64,000 nt of DNA from Pseudomonas fluorescens. GTDB lineage: Bacteria > Pseudomonadota > Gammaproteobacteria > Pseudomonadales > Pseudomonadaceae. The stretch spans positions 434,001 to 498,000 of the forward strand of contig NZ_LR134318.1 in NCBI RefSeq assembly GCF_900636825.1. The letters are read 5' to 3'. Position numbers and translations under genes: made by a program. Positions 18,469 to 27,552 of this stretch are shown piece by piece. Position 1 is the stretch's first letter; each line of letters opens with the position of its first letter. The notes under the pieces are model-generated. The model ran no database searches. It saw only the letters and a list, made by a program, of their open reading frames with translations, and had not been told where the DNA came from.

Positions 18469-19199
18469 GTTCGCCACCGGCGCCAGAGAATGACGGGAAG
18501 ACGCAGCAGCATGCCGAAGAACAGCCGGGTGTGCATGCTCGAGATCAGCGCGTTGTCGTGGAACAGGCGGAAGTGCGACACGCCATCGAGCGGATAATGC
18601 ACGCTGGTCTGCAGCCAGCGCATCGGCTGATTGCGCCAGGCCAGACGCACGAGAATGTCCGAATCGAAATCCATGCGTTTGCCGATTTTCGCCGAGTCGA
18701 TGACTGCCAGCGTCGGGGCCAGCGGATAAACGCGGAAACCGCACATCGAATCGCGAATCTGCAACGACAGCGTGTTGATCCACACCATTACGTGGGTCAG
18801 GTACCGCGCGTACAAACGACCCTTGGGCACGCTGTCGTCGAACAGCGGATAACCGCAGATCATCGCCTGTGGATGTGCGCGTGATTGCTCGACGAAACGG
18901 GCGACGTCGTGCAAATCGTGCTGGCCATCGGCGTCGACCTGGAGCGCGTGGGTGAACCCCAACCGCGCAGCTTCCCGCAGACCGGTCATGACCGCGCCGC
19001 CTTTGCCCTGATTGACGGCCAGGCGCACCAGAAAAACGTTGTCACGCCCGGCGAGGGAGTCGAGCACCCGAGCGCAGGACGGCGCGCTGGCGTCATCCAC
19101 CAGAATGCACGGCAAGTTCTGGGCGAGCAGCGCATCGACTACGGTGCCGATAGCGGTTTCGTGGTTGTAGACCGGGATCACGGCGCAAGGGTTATGCAT
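18465..19199 (-). CDS. Family 2 glycosyltransferase of the APE cluster
   Basis: The product has 244 residues. Its GT-A fold begins with CAVIPVYNHETAIG, and the metal-binding DxD is in LQVDADGQH. The gene begins at an ATG overlapping the stop of the ligase gene and ends in a 4-base overlap with the acyltransferase. It corresponds to the N-terminal half of ApeJ-type proteins and would add a sugar to the carrier lipid. The acceptor and sugar are unknown. Confidence 0.87.
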   Translation of the reverse strand: MHNPCAVIPVYNHETAIGTVVDALLAQNLPCILVDDASAPSCARVLDSLAGRDNVFLVRLAVNQGKGGAVMTGLREAARLGFTHALQVDADGQHDLHDVARFVEQSRAHPQAMICGYPLFDDSVPKGRLYARYLTHVMVWINTLSLQIRDSMCGFRVYPLAPTLAVIDSAKIGKRMDFDSDILVRLAWRNQPMRWLQTSVHYPLDGVSHFRLFHDNALISSMHTRLFFGMLLRLPVILWRRWRT

Positions 19200-20871
19200 G
19201 GGCAGTCCCCAAAAGAATCCGGCCACTGGAGCACGTTGCCGTGTCATTGCGATAAGCAAAATACAGTTTGCCGCGCTCTGGATCGAAGCGCAGATGCAAC
19301 TGGATCTGGTCGCCCGGACGCACCAATTGCTGAAATTTCAATACTTCCATTCCGGCGAACGCACCGGTCAGGTTCAGCAACTGCCGACCAAGATTCAACG
19401 CCCATTCCACCTGCACCACACCGGGCAACACCGGCGCCTTGGGAAAGTGGCCGCTGAAGTAGGCCAGATCTGGCGGCACGCTGAGTTGCAGGCTCCATTC
19501 GCCGCCGCTCTCGGTTTGCTCCAGCACTTCGGGAGCTTTCGGTCGCGCTGCCGTCAGCAACGCTTCGACGTCGGCTTGCGGCAATTTGCCCTGGCTGTTC
19601 AGCGGCAATTGCCGCAACAGACGCCAGCGTCGTGGCAGGGCGAGGGCTTCGCAATGCTGAGCGAGATGCTGGCGCAAGGTCGCGGTCAGGCTGCGCCGGC
19701 CATGCTCGCGCAGCGCAAACAGGCCCGCCTCGCTGAGTACCAGCAACACTCCGAGGGACGCACGGTTTTCCTGAACGACGCCCAGACGCGCTTCGGCGAC
19801 CCAGTCATGCGCCATCAAGGCTTGTTCCAGCATGGGCAGGGAGATGCGTTTTTCTTCCAGTTTGACGATCCGGTCCAGCCGTCCCAGCAGTTCGAACCGA
19901 CCGTCGGCAGCAATGCGTGCAGCGTCGGCGGTGTGTTCGATATGCCCGGCGGGCAGGTAAGGCGAAGCGATCAGCAGAGCGTCGTCGTTGTCCTGACTCA
20001 GTTCCACCCCGGCGAAGGGTTGCCACAGCAATTCGCCCTGACGCCAGGCGATGCCGCCGGTTTCCGAGCTGCCGAGAATTTCCGTCGGCCATTGCTGCAA
20101 GCGTTGCTGCAGAGCTTGCGCAGCCTCGGTCGGCAGCGCGCCTCCAGAAGAAAACACCCGGCGCACAGCGCTCAGGGCCGGCCAGTCGAGGTTGTCGCCC
20201 ATGCGTTTGAGCAGTGCCGGGCTGGCGACCCAGGCGAACGCTGGATGTTCGCGGCTGGCGCGTTGCATATCCTCGGAAAAGGCCAATTGTTTGCGCACGA
20301 ACGTCCGTCCGGCGCACAACGGCCACAGCACGCGAAACAGCAGACCGTAGATGTGCTGGGTGGCGACGCTGCCAATGATGCAGGCTTGCGCCAGATCGGC
20401 ACCCCATAGTTGTTCGAGGGCTTCGACTTCATTGGCCAGTTGGCGCAAAGTCTTGTCGATCCGCTTGGGCTCGCCGCTGGAGCCGGAGGTACACAGGCTC
20501 AGCTGACATTGATCGAGATCCAGCTCGGCGCCCGACAGTGGCGCCTGCATGAAATCATCCAGATGCGCGTCATCGCGCTGATCGGTCAGCCACCGATCGA
20601 CTTCGCTCGACCAGCGCTGGCGCGTCTGCGCTTGCAGATCCGAGGGCAGCAACACGCTGACGCCGGCGCGCCAGGCACCGAGCAGGGCGATGGCCAGATC
20701 GGCGGCGTCTTCCAGATGCACGGCCAGACGCTTCACGCCTTGGTTCTGCAATCCGGCGGCCACGCTCAACGCCTGCTCGCGCAGTTGCGCATGATCAAGT
20801 GCCGGCGCATGGCTGATCGCCCGCGCCGGCAGTGCCTTGAGCAATAGCTGCTCAAGTTTTATCCAATTCAT
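19192..20871 (-). CDS. Fused acyl-ACP ligase (ApeH) and hotdog dehydratase (ApeI)
   Basis: The product has 559 residues. Residues up to about 440 form an ANL-family adenylating domain: P-loop [24 protein letters not shown] and a C-terminal LNSQGKLP carrying the catalytic lysine. It should activate the cinnamate-type starter and load it on ACP. From about 450 a second domain, with [21 protein letters not shown], is a hotdog dehydratase like ApeI, which has the conserved histidine in GHFP. The ATG at 20871 overlaps the upstream stop as ATGA. ApeH and ApeI are separate proteins in the characterised Xenorhabdus pathway. Confidence 0.88.
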   Translation of the reverse strand: MNWIKLEQLLLKALPARAISHAPALDHAQLREQALSVAAGLQNQGVKRLAVHLEDAADLAIALLGAWRAGVSVLLPSDLQAQTRQRWSSEVDRWLTDQRDDAHLDDFMQAPLSGAELDLDQCQLSLCTSGSSGEPKRIDKTLRQLANEVEALEQLWGADLAQACIIGSVATQHIYGLLFRVLWPLCAGRTFVRKQLAFSEDMQRASREHPAFAWVASPALLKRMGDNLDWPALSAVRRVFSSGGALPTEAAQALQQRLQQWPTEILGSSETGGIAWRQGELLWQPFAGVELSQDNDDALLIASPYLPAGHIEHTADAARIAADGRFELLGRLDRIVKLEEKRISLPMLEQALMAHDWVAEARLGVVQENRASLGVLLVLSEAGLFALREHGRRSLTATLRQHLAQHCEALALPRRWRLLRQLPLNSQGKLPQADVEALLTAARPKAPEVLEQTESGGEWSLQLSVPPDLAYFSGHFPKAPVLPGVVQVEWALNLGRQLLNLTGAFAGMEVLKFQQLVRPGDQIQLHLRFDPERGKLYFAYRNDTATCSSGRILLGTAHA

Positions 20872-21413
20872 GTACGGCCTCTTACCCGTTGTCGTATCAG
20901 CCATTCAATGGCAAACATCAGGCCGATCAATCCGTAGGAGATCAGGCCGGTGTACAACATCCACCAATTCAGCGGCGCCCACAGGGTCAGGAGGGCGGCG
21001 CACAAACCGTTGCAAAAGAAAAACACGCTCCAGGCCACCGTGACCTTGCGCGTGTAGCGAATCGCGATATCAGGCAGTTCCGGCTCGCGCAGACGTGCCA
21101 AGCGCTCGACCATCGGCGGGCCGAATTTCAGGCTCAGGCTGAACAGCGCGAGCATGAAGGCGCTGATCAGCACCGGGTACCAGCGCAGCAAAAGCGGACT
21201 GTCGAACACTGCCAGCAGCAGGCAGAACACGATCGCCACAACGGCCATGGACAAACTGCCGGGTTTGCGCTCGCCGGTCAGTGCCCGCGCCAGCCATAAC
21301 CCGCCCAGCAGCAGCCCGAACTGCCACGGGGCGAAGTGCTCCATGCCGAAATACACCGCAAAGGGATACAGCAGACCGGCCAGCAGCAGGCCCAGGCCGA
21401 TCAGTCGGCTCAT
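20868..21413 (-). CDS. apeG: Small integral membrane protein of the APE cluster (COG4648-like, ApeG position)
   Basis: The 181-residue protein has about six hydrophobic segments, for example LIGLGLLLAGLLYPFAVYF and MAVVAIVFCLLLAVF. The conserved segment ELPDIAIRYTRKVTVAWSVFF is typical of the APE-linked membrane family, which databases often misname. The function is unknown; an accessory role in assembly of the membrane complex is likely from context. It overlaps the ACP gene upstream and the ligase gene downstream by 4 bases each. Confidence 0.78.
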   Translation of the reverse strand: MSRLIGLGLLLAGLLYPFAVYFGMEHFAPWQFGLLLGGLWLARALTGERKPGSLSMAVVAIVFCLLLAVFDSPLLLRWYPVLISAFMLALFSLSLKFGPPMVERLARLREPELPDIAIRYTRKVTVAWSVFFFCNGLCAALLTLWAPLNWWMLYTGLISYGLIGLMFAIEWLIRQRVRGRT

Positions 21414-21664
21414 GCGGCCGGTTGAACCAGACGGAATACCGCGTCGACCACGTCACCGACGGTACGCACCGATTTGAATTCTTCGGCGGCGATTTTCTTG
21501 CCGGTCTGGCGTTTGATGTGATCGATCAGGTCCACGGCATCGATGCTGTCGATTTCCAGATCCTGATACAGATTGGCGTCCATGCTTACACGGGCCGGAT
21601 CCAGTTCGAACAGCTCGACCAGGGCATCGCGCAGGGTGTTGAAAATATCGTCACGAGTTTGCAT
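21410..21664 (-). CDS. apeF: Acyl carrier protein 2 of the APE cluster
   Basis: The 84-residue ACP carries the phosphopantetheine serine in DLEIDSIDAVDLI. It is acidic and typical of type II systems. It is the second of two tandem carriers 9 bases apart; in the Xenorhabdus system the two ACPs have different roles in starter loading and chain growth. A 4-base overlap couples it to the membrane-protein gene downstream. Confidence 0.93.
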   Translation of the reverse strand: MQTRDDIFNTLRDALVELFELDPARVSMDANLYQDLEIDSIDAVDLIDHIKRQTGKKIAAEEFKSVRTVGDVVDAVFRLVQPAA

Positions 21665-21673
21665 GGTCCGGTC

Positions 21674-21949
21674 TCAAGCTGCCTGTTTTGCCGTGACGAA
21701 CGCCGCAAGGCTCGCCACGTTGGTGAAATGGTTGCGTGTGTCTTTGGCGTCGGCGTCGATCTTGATGCCGTACTTTTTCTGGATCGCCAGCCCCAGCTCC
21801 AGCGCGTCGACCGAATCCAGTCCGAGGCCTTCGCCGAACAATGTCTGCTCGTCGCCGATGTCGTCGGGGCTGATGTCTTCGAGGCCGAGGGCGTCGATGA
21901 TCAGCAGTTTGATGTCACGCATCAGGCTAGCGGTGTTCAGTTCGCTCAT
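21674..21949 (-). CDS. apeE: Acyl carrier protein 1 of the APE cluster
   Basis: The 91-residue ACP has the attachment serine in GEGLGLDSVDALELGL. The start at 21949 is chosen because AAGGAG lies 8 bases before this ATG; a start 30 bases further upstream would overlap the acyltransferase more. It overlaps the acyltransferase gene by 23 bases, suggesting translational coupling. Confidence 0.93.
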   Translation of the reverse strand: MSELNTASLMRDIKLLIIDALGLEDISPDDIGDEQTLFGEGLGLDSVDALELGLAIQKKYGIKIDADAKDTRNHFTNVASLAAFVTAKQAA

Positions 21950-22739
21950 CTGCGGCGAGCTCCTTATTGAAATAGTCATGCAAATAATCGTTGAGCTTGC
22001 GCGAGGCCTGCGGTGCCGGCCCTTGCGCGGCGAAGGTCTGTGGGTCTATATCGGCCCCGACGCGAAAACTGAAGTGCACGCGGCGATTGGGGATGCGATA
22101 CCACGGTTCGGCTTTGGTCAAAGTGGTCGGGCTGACCTTGATAATCACCGGTGTGACGATTTTCGCACCGCGCAGGGCAATCGCCGCCGCACCCCGATGA
22201 AAGGCCGGCGCCTGGCCGGGCTGGGTGCGGGTGCCTTCGGGAAAGATGATCAGCGTCTGGCCGTCTTGCAACGACTGCGCGGCGGCGTCGAGCATGTCCA
22301 TGCTGCCGTCGTTGCTGATGTATTCGGTACGACGCAGCGGCCCGCGGGTGAAGGGGTTTTCCCACAGGCTCTGCTTCACCACACAATTGGCGTGGCGCAC
22401 CAGGCCGATGAGGAACACCACATCAATCAGCGACGGGTGGTTGGCGATGATCATCTGACCCGGTCGGCCGAGGCGTTCGGCACCCTGAATGTCGTAGGTC
22501 AGCACGCCGCTGCGGGCCATGAAACGTACGAAAAACCAGAACAACCGACTGACGGTCAGGCGCGCACGCTGGCGATGTCTGAGTGCGTCACCGGGCAGGC
22601 AGCCGAGCAGTGGAAACACCAGCAGCCGCAGGCACAGGCCGCCGAGCCCGAACAACGCGAAGCTTGCGGCGGTGGCCAGCAGGCGCCAGTAATAGGCGTC
22701 GCGGTGTTTCCTGGTCACAGGCTGCGTTGCCAGGTCCAT
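21927..22739 (-). CDS. apeD: 1-acyl-glycerol-3-phosphate acyltransferase-like protein (ApeD position)
   Basis: The 270-residue PlsC-family protein has an N-terminal membrane anchor (LLATAASFALFGLGGLCLRL). IIANHPSLIDVVFL gives the HxxxxD catalytic motif and IIFPEGTRTQPG the FPEGTR motif. The ATG at 22739 overlaps the end of apeC by 25 bases; the open frame further upstream lies within apeC. It likely acylates the lipid anchor that carries the aryl polyene. Confidence 0.87.
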   Translation of the reverse strand: MDLATQPVTRKHRDAYYWRLLATAASFALFGLGGLCLRLLVFPLLGCLPGDALRHRQRARLTVSRLFWFFVRFMARSGVLTYDIQGAERLGRPGQMIIANHPSLIDVVFLIGLVRHANCVVKQSLWENPFTRGPLRRTEYISNDGSMDMLDAAAQSLQDGQTLIIFPEGTRTQPGQAPAFHRGAAAIALRGAKIVTPVIIKVSPTTLTKAEPWYRIPNRRVHFSFRVGADIDPQTFAAQGPAPQASRKLNDYLHDYFNKELAADERTEHR

Positions 22740-23440
22740 ACGCGATTTTTCCAGGCATGTTGGCAAAGGGATTGCTGGCCAAGCAGGGTGCGCAACAGAT
22801 TCAGCGCGTGTGGCCAGCGCGCGTTGGACAGTGCTTGCGACGTGCTGTTCAGGGTCAGCCGCCAGTCGGTACCGGAGGTGAGCAAAAGGCCCACGGCGTA
22901 GGGGAACGGCACGTCGTCGATCCACTTCGTATAGGCGGCGGGCGGCTGCTCTTCGGTGATGATCAGCAGCACCGCCGGCGCGCCTTCATGCAACAGCGCC
23001 GCGGCTTCGAGCATGCCGTGTTCAAGGCCGTCGCCGGCGGCGGCGAGGGCGGTCATTTCGCTGGTTTCACCGCGCATGATCGACCACAGGCCGATGATCG
23101 CGTTGTGCACGGAGAGGCTGAACTGGGTCGGCGAGAGCGGCTGCTCAGTCGCCAGATCGCTGAGGATTTCGTACGTGCGCGGCGTTTCGCCATGACGCGA
23201 GACAAACACCAGCGGCAGGTTTTCCCGTCCGTCGGCCAACGGCCAGCCGACGCTGAACGCCATCCGTGCCAGACGGCTGAGGCGGCGACGTTGCATGGCC
23301 GGTAAAAACGACACATCGGGCGCGGCATCACTGCTCTGGAGCACGACCGGTTGCCGGCTCCAGGCCTGCCAGGCGTCCGCGCTGTCGAGCCCCGGAGCCC
23401 ACGCGCGCCATTGGGCGATGTTGAAGTTGATCACGAACAT
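22715..23440 (-). CDS. apeC: Beta-ketoacyl synthase-like chain-length factor, first gene of the APE operon
   Basis: The 241-residue protein matches only the N-terminal half of a ketosynthase (FNIAQWRAWAPGLDSADAW, PAMQRRRLSRLARMAF) and lacks the Cys-His-His triad. It fits ApeC, the non-catalytic chain-length partner of ApeO in the known KS/CLF heterodimer. As the first gene of the minus-strand array it lies next to the operon promoter in the 23441-23808 gap. Confidence 0.87.
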   Translation of the reverse strand: MFVINFNIAQWRAWAPGLDSADAWQAWSRQPVVLQSSDAAPDVSFLPAMQRRRLSRLARMAFSVGWPLADGRENLPLVFVSRHGETPRTYEILSDLATEQPLSPTQFSLSVHNAIIGLWSIMRGETSEMTALAAAGDGLEHGMLEAAALLHEGAPAVLLIITEEQPPAAYTKWIDDVPFPYAVGLLLTSGTDWRLTLNSTSQALSNARWPHALNLLRTLLGQQSLCQHAWKNRVWTWQRSL

Positions 23441-23577
23441 TCATCCCGCCCCTGCGGGCTTCCATTGACGCGTTGAATCACCAAAGCCGCGACTGCGTTG
23501 TTTATAGGCGTCGCATGGTGCCTGGCGCCGAGTGGCGCGCATTATCCCGGTGCGACGGGCGTGTAGCAAACGTTGGT

Positions 23578-23600
23578 TACATTTTGTGCAACGAAATGTA
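23578..23600. promoter_or_regulatory. Dyad in the divergent APE operon / ParA promoter region
   Basis: TACATTT and AAATGTA form 7-base arms around a 9-base centre, 138 bases before apeC. The 368-base region 23441-23808 holds no gene and must contain the promoters of both the pigment operon and the ParA gene, so this is a candidate operator. The regulator is unknown. Confidence 0.45.
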
Positions 23601-23808
23601 CCGAGTGGTCCGCGCACTAACTGTCACTTGGCCATTATCCAGATTCTTCAGCGCTTGTCTGTCAGGCATCTCGGCGATCCTGGCTGGCTTTTGCCCTTGT
23701 TGTCTGTGGATTTTGCCGTCGAGCGCTGTAGTCCACGTCCGTTGAGGTAGCGAAGCGAGGCTGCACGCATCTACACTCGGTCATTCTTTGATACACGGAG
23801 GTTTGGTC

Positions 23809-24579
23809 ATGCGGCGCGTGGTGTTCAATCAGAAAGGTGGCGTAGGTAAATCCAGCATTGCCTGCAATCTCGCGGCGGTCAGCGCCAGCGAGGGTTATCG
23901 CACGTTGTTGGTTGACCTCGATGCCCAGGCCAACTCCACTCAGTATCTGACGGGGCTCACCGGCGACGATATCCCGATGGGCATTGCGGATTTTTTCAAA
24001 CAGACCCTGTCTTCCGGCCCGTTCTCGAAGAAGAATCAGGCGGATATCTACGAAACCCCGTTCGATAACCTGCACATTATTACTGCCACCGCCGAGTTGG
24101 CTGATCTACAGCCCAAGCTCGAGGCCAAGCACAAGATCAACAAGCTGCGTAAGTTGCTGGATGAATTGTCCGAAGATTACGACCGGATTTACCTGGATAC
24201 TCCGCCGGCGCTTAATTTTTATGCGGTTTCGGCGTTGATTGCGGCGGATCGCGTGCTGATCCCCTTCGATTGCGACAGCTTTTCCCGTCAGGCCCTATAC
24301 GGGCTGATCGCCGAGATCGAAGAACTTAAGGAAGACCACAATGAAGGCCTGGAAGTTGAGGGCATCGTGGTCAACCAGTTTCAGGCGCGGGCCAGTCTGC
24401 CGCAGCAGATCCTCGATGAGTTGATCGAGGAAGGCTTGCCGGTGTTGCCGGTGTATCTGAGCAGCTCCGTGCGCATGCGCGAATCGCACCAGGCCAGCAT
24501 GCCGCTGATCCATCTCGATCCACGACACAAGCTCACCCAGCAGTTTGTCGAACTGCATAACTTGCTCGAAGGCCACTGA
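23809..24579 (+). CDS. Orphan ParA/MinD-family ATPase
   Basis: The 256-residue protein has a deviant Walker A motif (FNQKGGVGKSSIA), LLVDLDAQANST as the A' box and YLDTPPALNF as Walker B. The start is the ATG at 23809, which has CGGAGG at the usual distance. Such ATPases position plasmids, chromosomes or protein clusters on the nucleoid. No parB gene or parS-like repeat is nearby, so it is not a standard partition pair. The cargo is unknown. It is divergent from the APE operon and followed by a REP pair and the convergent trxC. Confidence 0.9.
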   Translation: MRRVVFNQKGGVGKSSIACNLAAVSASEGYRTLLVDLDAQANSTQYLTGLTGDDIPMGIADFFKQTLSSGPFSKKNQADIYETPFDNLHIITATAELADLQPKLEAKHKINKLRKLLDELSEDYDRIYLDTPPALNFYAVSALIAADRVLIPFDCDSFSRQALYGLIAEIEELKEDHNEGLEVEGIVVNQFQARASLPQQILDELIEEGLPVLPVYLSSSVRMRESHQASMPLIHLDPRHKLTQQFVELHNLLEGH

Positions 24580-24600
24580 TCCCTCGAAGAATTTACAATC

Positions 24601-24694
24601 CCTGTGGGAGCTGGCTAGCCAGCGATAAGGGCAGCAGACTCAGCATCTTTCGTGACTGATCGATCGCAATCGCTGGCAAGCCAGCTCCCACAGG
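24601..24694. repeat. REP-type inverted repeat pair (family A)
   Basis: Arms at 24601-24626 and 24669-24694 face each other between the convergent ParA and trxC genes. The left arm reads GGCTAGCC where the family has GGCTTGCC. Confidence 0.9.
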
Positions 24695-24707
24695 TTTCTG
24701 TGCTGTT

Positions 24708-25142
24708 TCAGATCCCCTGGCTGCGCAGCCACGCCATCAATTGCGGCAACGGAAACGCGCCACTCTGCCGAGCCACTTCCTTGCCGTTCTTGAACAGAAT
24801 CAGACTCGGAATCGAGCGAATCCCCAACTGCGCCGACAACTGCTGATTCGCCTCGCTGTCGAGCTTGGCCAACCGGCACTTGCCCGCCAACTGCGCCGCG
24901 GCCTGTTCGAACACCGGCGCAAACGACTTGCACGGCCCGCACCAGTCCGCCCACACATCCACTAACAGCGGCAGATCGCCTTTGATCTGACTGGCGTAAT
25001 CGCCTTGCTTGAGCTCGAACGGTTTGCTCAACAACACCGCGGATTTGCAGCGCCCGCATTTGGGTTGGTCAGCCAAGCGCTCGGCTGGGATGCGGTTCAG
25101 GCCGTTGCAGGTGGGGCAGGGGATGAGCAGTGGAGTGGTCAT
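24708..25142 (-). CDS. trxC: Thioredoxin 2
   Basis: This 144-residue cytoplasmic disulphide reductase has an N-terminal zinc-binding extension with CPTC at 9-12 and CGRC at 29-32, and the thioredoxin active site WCGPC at 67-71. The zinc cysteines identify TrxC rather than TrxA. The start at 25142 (MTTPLLIPCP) places the zinc motif at the usual distance from the N terminus. It appears to be a single-gene unit. Confidence 0.95.
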   Translation of the reverse strand: MTTPLLIPCPTCNGLNRIPAERLADQPKCGRCKSAVLLSKPFELKQGDYASQIKGDLPLLVDVWADWCGPCKSFAPVFEQAAAQLAGKCRLAKLDSEANQQLSAQLGIRSIPSLILFKNGKEVARQSGAFPLPQLMAWLRSQGI

Positions 25143-25270
25143 GAGCGAAATCCGAAAGAGAGCTGTTAACACCTAGTTGGTGACGTTTGCTCATATTTTC
25201 AATCGTGCAGTCTTTTGCGCTGTGCCTAGGCTGAAAACGGCACAGGCGAAGCCGCTTGTCCGTCTACCAG

Positions 25271-25287
25271 TATCGCAACTTGCGATA
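25271..25287. promoter_or_regulatory. Palindromic operator of the HigBA module
   Basis: TATCGCAA-C-TTGCGATA is a perfect 17-base palindrome 52 bases before higB. A half-site TGCGATA recurs at 25322-25328, next to the higB ribosome site. Antitoxins of this family repress their own promoter through such dyads. Confidence 0.75.
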
Positions 25288-25308
25288 TCTTGGCGTTGTG
25301 ATTAACTT
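25280..25308 (+). promoter_or_regulatory. Candidate sigma-70 promoter of higBA
   Basis: TTGCGA (25280-25285) and TAACTT (25303-25308) are separated by 17 bases. The -35 hexamer lies inside the right arm of the palindrome, so bound HigA would block RNA polymerase. Confidence 0.5.
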
Positions 25309-25338
25309 CCCAATAGCAGAATGCGATAAGGATGTTGC

Positions 25339-25635
25339 ATGCATGTGTTTAGTGAAAAGCCCATTCGTGAGGCCAAAGCGAATTGGCCTCACGCAGCGAA
25401 CGCGCTAGCCCAGTGGTTTCGTCTGGCAAGCAGGAGTTATCCAAAGGATTTCGCGGCAATGAAATCGATATTTCCTGCAACCGATAAGGTGGGCGAATTC
25501 CACGTTTTCGATATCGGCGGCAATAAACTGAGGTTAATTGCTTTTGTCAGTTACCGGTCTCAGCGGCTCTACATAAAGCACGTAATGGAGCACCGCGAAT
25601 ATGATCGCGGCAAGTGGAAGGAGGGAGGGATATGA
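25339..25635 (+). CDS. higB: HigB-type toxin (ribosome-dependent mRNA interferase)
   Basis: The 98-residue basic protein of the RelE/HigB superfamily starts MHVFSEKPIREAKANWP and ends with YIKHVMEHREYDRGKWK. HigB toxins cleave mRNA on the translating ribosome. The toxin gene precedes the antitoxin gene and overlaps it by 4 bases, the order that marks higBA among type II systems. The surrounding sequence is less GC-rich than its neighbours and the module sits between two core genes, which suggests acquisition by transfer. Confidence 0.9.
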   Translation: MHVFSEKPIREAKANWPHAANALAQWFRLASRSYPKDFAAMKSIFPATDKVGEFHVFDIGGNKLRLIAFVSYRSQRLYIKHVMEHREYDRGKWKEGGI

Positions 25636-26033
25636 GTGTTTTGATCAAAACAGTCGCCGAGCATTGGGAGTTTGTTTCTCCCCTGGTTCGAAAACCCAAG
25701 AGCGAGGACGACTATGACTGCTTGGTACGGGCAGTTGATGAGCTACTTGAGATTACCGGTGATGATGAGTCCCATCCCTTGATGAGCCTTGTCGATATCA
25801 TCGGTGACTGGATCGAAGAATGGGATCACACTCATCATCCCATGGCCCAAGCGAGTGGCGAGGAAGTTCTGGGGTACATGATGCGTGAGCACGGCCTGAC
25901 CCAGAGCGATCTGCCAGGCGTGGGCACTCAATCCGTCGTTTCGGAAATTCTCAGTGGCAAGCGCAAGCTCAACTTACGCCAGATTCGTTGGTTAGCTGAG
26001 CGCTTCAATGTGCCCATCGACGTGTTTACCTGA
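25632..26033 (+). CDS. higA: HigA-type antitoxin with C-terminal HTH
   Basis: The product has 133 residues. The N-terminal part is acidic and rich in Asp/Glu. The C-terminal XRE-like HTH runs from about MMREHGLTQSDLPG through LSGKRKLNLRQIRWLAERFNV. It neutralises HigB and represses the operon through the palindrome at 25271. The start at 25632 forms an ATGA overlap with the toxin stop and has GGAGGG upstream. Confidence 0.9.
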   Translation: MSVLIKTVAEHWEFVSPLVRKPKSEDDYDCLVRAVDELLEITGDDESHPLMSLVDIIGDWIEEWDHTHHPMAQASGEEVLGYMMREHGLTQSDLPGVGTQSVVSEILSGKRKLNLRQIRWLAERFNVPIDVFT

Positions 26034-26040
26034 ATCCGCC

Positions 26041-27543
<1,503 letters not shown>

Positions 27544-27552
27544 TCATGTCCG

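Noticed and set aside
23809-24579. Plasmid partition locus or integrated plasmid
   Set aside because: There is no parB, replication gene or parS array, and the flanks are chromosomal core genes.
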